The notes under the pieces were generated by a model that saw nothing but the letters and a program-made list of their open reading frames with translations, ran no database searches and had not been told where the DNA came from. A stretch of 64,000 nucleotides of DNA from Przewalskia tangutica (lineage: Eukaryota; Streptophyta; Magnoliopsida; Solanales; Solanaceae), in NCBI GenBank assembly GCA_029844215.1, contig CM056728.1:62721789-62785788 (forward strand), read 5' to 3'. Position numbers and translations under genes: made by a program. Of this stretch, positions 59,986 to 64,000 are shown piece by piece. Within the stretch, counting starts at the first letter, position 1; each line of letters opens with the position of its first letter.

Positions 59986-60798
59986 GCTACGATCACCTTC
60001 AGATCGGCTGGTTCATCACCTTCACTAGCACCGCAGGCGTGATCGTGATTAGGAAGCTAAGAGACAGTATATCCTTAACCTCGAGAGTTTTGTATATCAC
60101 GTGTTTTAGTGTTATGTTCGGATAGCTTTGTGCTAAATGTGACTTAGACACCGGTTATTGTAGGCGGTAAGTACGGGGTACGGTAAGTGTGAACCCTAGA
60201 TCGCCACGATCGAGACCCAGAGGTAAGGTCGCCTCGAGTAAAAGATTCGCTTATGTTTGACCTTAACAGAGTGCGTGGTATACGTGGGTTTTATTTGTGT
60301 GATAAGTCCAGGTAGCGCGAGAAGGAAGTGGTATCTTTCATGACGTGATTTAGCGTGATTGTTCCGTGTCGGGAACGAGGGCTTGACGCGATCGCTGGTC
60401 GGGTCGAGGACGCGATACGGTCAACCCGCAGTCGACAAGCGCGCGGGCTGGTGGTCCCGCCAGTGGTAGGGTCACGAGGATGCTAGGCCCAAGTTTGTAT
60501 GATCATCGATGAGTTCGTGGACGCGCTCGACCGAAGCCGTTCAGAAAGGCCGGAATGGCCTTGGAAGTTTGAGGTTAGTAAGATGACCAAGCTCGAGGTA
60601 GTGACTCCGCAGATTTTCGAACTAAGTAATGACCGGGTATGGTACGACCGAGAGTTCAAGCCGCTCGAGAAGGGCACGAGTAAGGAAAGAAGAGGACGAT
60701 GTTATTTCGCGGCCGTTCGTGGCATCGCAACTCGTTAGAGGAACTTTATCGTTATTCGATTGAGAAGGAACATTCGACTAATGTTTCGCGAGGGAGAA
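59986..60798 (+). other. E7 post-gag module and polypurine tract
   Basis: Parallel to 53871-54737. The frame 60499-60738 holds a stretch (KFEVSKMTKLEVVTPQIFEL, then a WYDREFK piece) also legible in E6 and, reversed, in E5. The sequence ends CATTCGACTAATGTTTCG, then agggagaa, touching the 3' LTR. No pol domain is seen. Confidence 0.65.
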
Positions 60799-63700
60799 TG
60801 TTATACCCCGTAGTTGCAGGTATGTATGTGAGGACGCACGACGAAAGTACGCAGTAAATTTTGAAAAGAAAGAAAGACGCTGAGTTTTCACTAAAAGTTT
60901 CCTGCTATTCAGGAAGAAAAAGGTTCGTTAACGGGAATTGATTCCTGATTTGGTATTTGACTTCATAGATTATATTAGAATTTTGAGATTTTATTTTCTG
61001 AATGGTCACTGGGCCCACGGAGAAATTTACTGGCTTAAGGCCCGCTTTGTTTTTGAGATTTCAGAAATTGGATATTTTCTAAGACAAAATATTCTGGCGA
61101 CCGGGGCGACACGCGTCACCCCATGTGGCACCTCGCCGATTTTACATTTGTGCACAACACCCTAGAGTCGTTTTCGACTAAACGCTACAGAACTTATGGG
61201 CGGAAAATTCCGCTATGTCGCTTTTGTATTTTTATGGATTTTTCCGAGAGACGAAACATTTTGGACCAACGGAGGGTGACGTGTCACCTCACAATGGAAA
61301 CAGTCGCGCACTGCCGATCTGGGAGTGGCAAGTCAGGCTAGATATTTGTGTAGATATTTGCGAGGGTTTTGGGCCGAGTAGGGCAGGTGCACTTGGCTTG
61401 ATCTTCGCCTTACACTTGCCTTGCACATGGCTTGATCTCGCCATTGGTCGGCCTTTGGTTTGCTATAAATACCCTCTCCTCGTGAAGACTTATTCATTCA
61501 CCTCACTTTGTCTAAGTCTTGAAATCCCTCCTCCTCTAGTAGCCTCGCCCTAAGCCTCTCCTCCTCCTCCTCGTGGCCTTTGGCCAGAAGGTTCCCCTCA
61601 TGTGCTAGCCTGGGTACCCCTAGCCTAGGTTGTTTTCAGATAATACCCTCCTCGTGGTATCAAATACTTCTCCTAGTATTGTTATAATGCCCAAAATACC
61701 TTAGCCTTGTACCTTGTAGTATTCCAAAGATACTCTATACGTAGAGTCCGAAATACTACCTTTGTCCTTTTAGTCTCAAACCAAACCCTAAGGAAATCTT
61801 CATGCTTGGTCAAGATTTGAGCAGAAGCTGTAACTTCTAAGGGTTGTTTGGAGCGATCGAGCGCACTGAGTAGTGAGCTAAACCTTGCTCAGATCGACAT
61901 TATAACTTGATAATTTTGGGCTTATCGAGGTAATTATCTCGTCCTCTATCAGAATTGGAAATTACACGCTTGTTGGAATATATAGTCGAGGTATACTATA
62001 TACGGAACTATACTTAGTATTCGCAATGTCTTTTGACTTAAGCTCAAGAATAAAGAATCGAATCGAATCAGATTTACATAGGATCAGAGACTTGTGTAGA
62101 ATTGTACACGCCCGTTAGACGATGTAAACCCCGGTTGGTCAGCCGCCCGATAGAGAGAGATTTACGCTGCCATGTGAGGCAATACTAATTTTCTATGTAA
62201 AGATAAACTTGTGTTTTGGGGTTAATAGACGCCAGGACCTTTATAGTGAAAGTACCAAAGAGTAGCGTATTCTACTCGATGGTGGAAAGGGCTAGTGCGT
62301 TGCAGTATTTGGAGCATTTTGCTTATTGTCGATAAATCGTCGCAGGTACGTGAACCTCTTCCTATCTTTTCTAGCATGATTGTTGTGAACTATGTAGTAC
62401 CTGCAGACGCATGCTAAGTGATTTGGTTGTTTAAAACATAAGTGTTATAATAGCTTTACGGGAAGTTAGTTATAACGACCTTACGTAGTGAAAACGGTTG
62501 ATCACGTTGAAGTTAAGAGACTTGATCTTATAAGATAAAGAGACTTAACTTATTTGTTTTAATGCGGATGTTGTGTGAAACCTCATTCATGAGTAATGAG
62601 TACTGGTTTTTAAAGCGGATAATGTTTTACCGATTTCTGAATCGTAACGTGTATCGGCTGCACTATCGCAGCTGCTAATAAAGGAAAATGTATCAATAAT
62701 GATGTTGTATTAAAAACCAAAGAGAAACCTCCATCCGCATAAGTTAAGATAAGACAAAATGATATTACATTTTCTAGATCATGGTGAAATAAGATCGTTA
62801 TAAACAAGAATAAACTACTCACATATATGACATATGTTACTCAATTGTTCTAAAAAGGAATCAAGTGATTAAGTCTGGGAACTATGAAACCATTTGAAAA
62901 CGGTAAGTTTGAGTAATCAAACTAGGCAACCGAACTTAGGAAAAGAATGTTGTTACTTGATTTTGAAAAGGAATGAGGGTTGGTCATTCTAATACTACTG
63001 TATCGTGACTTTTATAAAAGTAATGGATCTCTTTAAAAGAACTTAACGATGAGTACTGGGGTTAAAACCCTGACTTTGGCATAAAACGAAAGTACTTTGA
63101 GTCAGGTGAAACTTGCCTATGCTTGTTGTGAAACTTGCCTATGCTTGTTGTCGTGAAACTTGCCTATGCCGCGATGATAGCCTTTGTCGTGCAAGCGTGG
63201 TATTTCGTGTTACCGCGCCTCTCGACAGAGGCCTACGACTTGTCGAGAACTTACTCGACGCCGGGCAGTGACGGAGAATTCCACGTATGTTTCCATTTTG
63301 ATTATCGCCTTGTTGCTGATGTCACACGGACATGTCTACACCGACGCAGACTCCGGCACGCGGCCACGCCGTCGGGTTGATTACCCGATATATTGTTATC
63401 AGGTTATACGGATATGTCTACACCGAGGTAGAATTCGGGGCACGTGGCTACGCGCGGCAGGTTGATCACCCAAGATATTATCGTTGACGCCATACGGACG
63501 GTCTACACCGAGGTAGAATTCCGGCACGCGCTACGGGCATCGTATTATTGCTGCATCACGGACACGCTACACCGATGCACTCCGGCACGCGCCACGATGC
63601 GAACATGATTGATGCTGCGGGCGCGAGACCCATAGTTATATTTGAGTGACGACAGGCCCGAGTCCCCGATCGACATGATCGCTTATGTCGTGAATCAGAG

Positions 63701-64000
63701 TTTGGTTATCATACATGCCTCCCGCTTTATATAGACTAGTATGATTTCATTACAAGATCTTTTACGCTTCACATACTTGGTACCGTTGCATCGACTCTCG
63801 TGGCCGCGCTCATGCCGCAGTAGGTACATCGGCCGGATCCCCGCCTTAGGATCACGTCAACAGATTGGAAGCTCCGCTTTCTGAGGCTTATCTTTTGCAT
63901 GTGTTCCCGAGTTGTAGGTTCTGTACATCTGTGGTACGGCGGGGCCCCGTCCGCCATAGTCGCAGTAAATCTTGCAGGTCTCAGAAGTACAAGGCGTGGT
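60799..64000 (+). mobile_element. E7 3' LTR, incomplete at window end
   Basis: 3,202 bp of an LTR of about 3.4 kb, co-linear with 55264-58662 up to its hairpin region (about 58480). TATAAATA at 61464, donor-like GAG|GTAATTAT at 61930, tandem cassette at 63315-63605. Confidence 0.92.

Larger units (their letters stand above)
55264..64000 (+). mobile_element. E7, plus-strand element, 3' LTR cut by the window edge
   Basis: 5' LTR 55264-58662, PBS, gag, post-gag module, purine tract (60786-60798), 3' LTR from 60799 to the window end. The LTR start TGTTATACCCCGTAGTTGC differs after base 14 from the CGTATTTCC of E6, so it is a separate subfamily. The interior is about 2.1 kb, with no pol seen. Confidence 0.92.

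Overview
The window is plant nuclear DNA made almost entirely of nested LTR retrotransposons of the Ty3/gypsy type. I see no host gene, rRNA, tRNA or CRISPR array. The recurring landmarks are LTRs that begin TGTTATACCCCG or TGTTACACCCCG and end GGTCGTGACA, a primer-binding site TGGTATCAGAGC (initiator-Met tRNA), a purine tract before the 3' LTR, and Gag with a CCHC knuckle. Gag resembles the chromovirus/Tekay-like families I know from Solanaceae. That makes a eudicot, probably solanaceous, my best guess; it is not proven.

Layout. LTR1 (+; 1-1489 and 10711-10901) is split by E1 (-; 1490-10710). LTR1, LTR2 (10902-13261), LTR3 (13262-15421) and LTR4 (15422-16480 and 33432-34880) are right-hand parts of plus-strand LTRs, each apparently sitting inside the next. 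LTR4 is also split by E3 (+; 16481-33431; target duplication GATAG), whose interior holds E2 (-; 20586-29479). LTR4 lies in the gag of an older minus element, Ea. Ea gag runs from 38383 leftwards and also holds a solo LTR (36000-38346). The 5' LTR of Ea (38590-40683) is broken by E6 (+; from 40684). E6 gag holds E5 (-; 44933-53423; target duplication CCAAG), and its 3' LTR is broken at 55264 by E7 (+), which runs off the window.

All six elements with both LTRs visible have LTRs of 2.4-3.9 kb and only about 1.7-2.6 kb of interior. None carries a recognisable protease, reverse transcriptase or RNase H. E1 and E2 keep a degraded integrase segment but share a deletion of the Gag capsid core. E3, E5, E6 and E7 keep the whole Gag layout but have no integrase. 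They therefore look like two complementary non-autonomous lineages that would need enzymes supplied in trans.

Each LTR has a short U3 with a TATA box, then a very long transcribed part. That part has conserved splice-donor-like sites, a subfamily-specific tandem-repeat block and a row of hairpins just before the primer site. Many differences between sister LTRs are small changes at CAG/CTG and CG sites, even inside the primer site. This looks more like a base-calling artefact at methylated cytosines than real decay, so many frameshifts reported here may not be biological.
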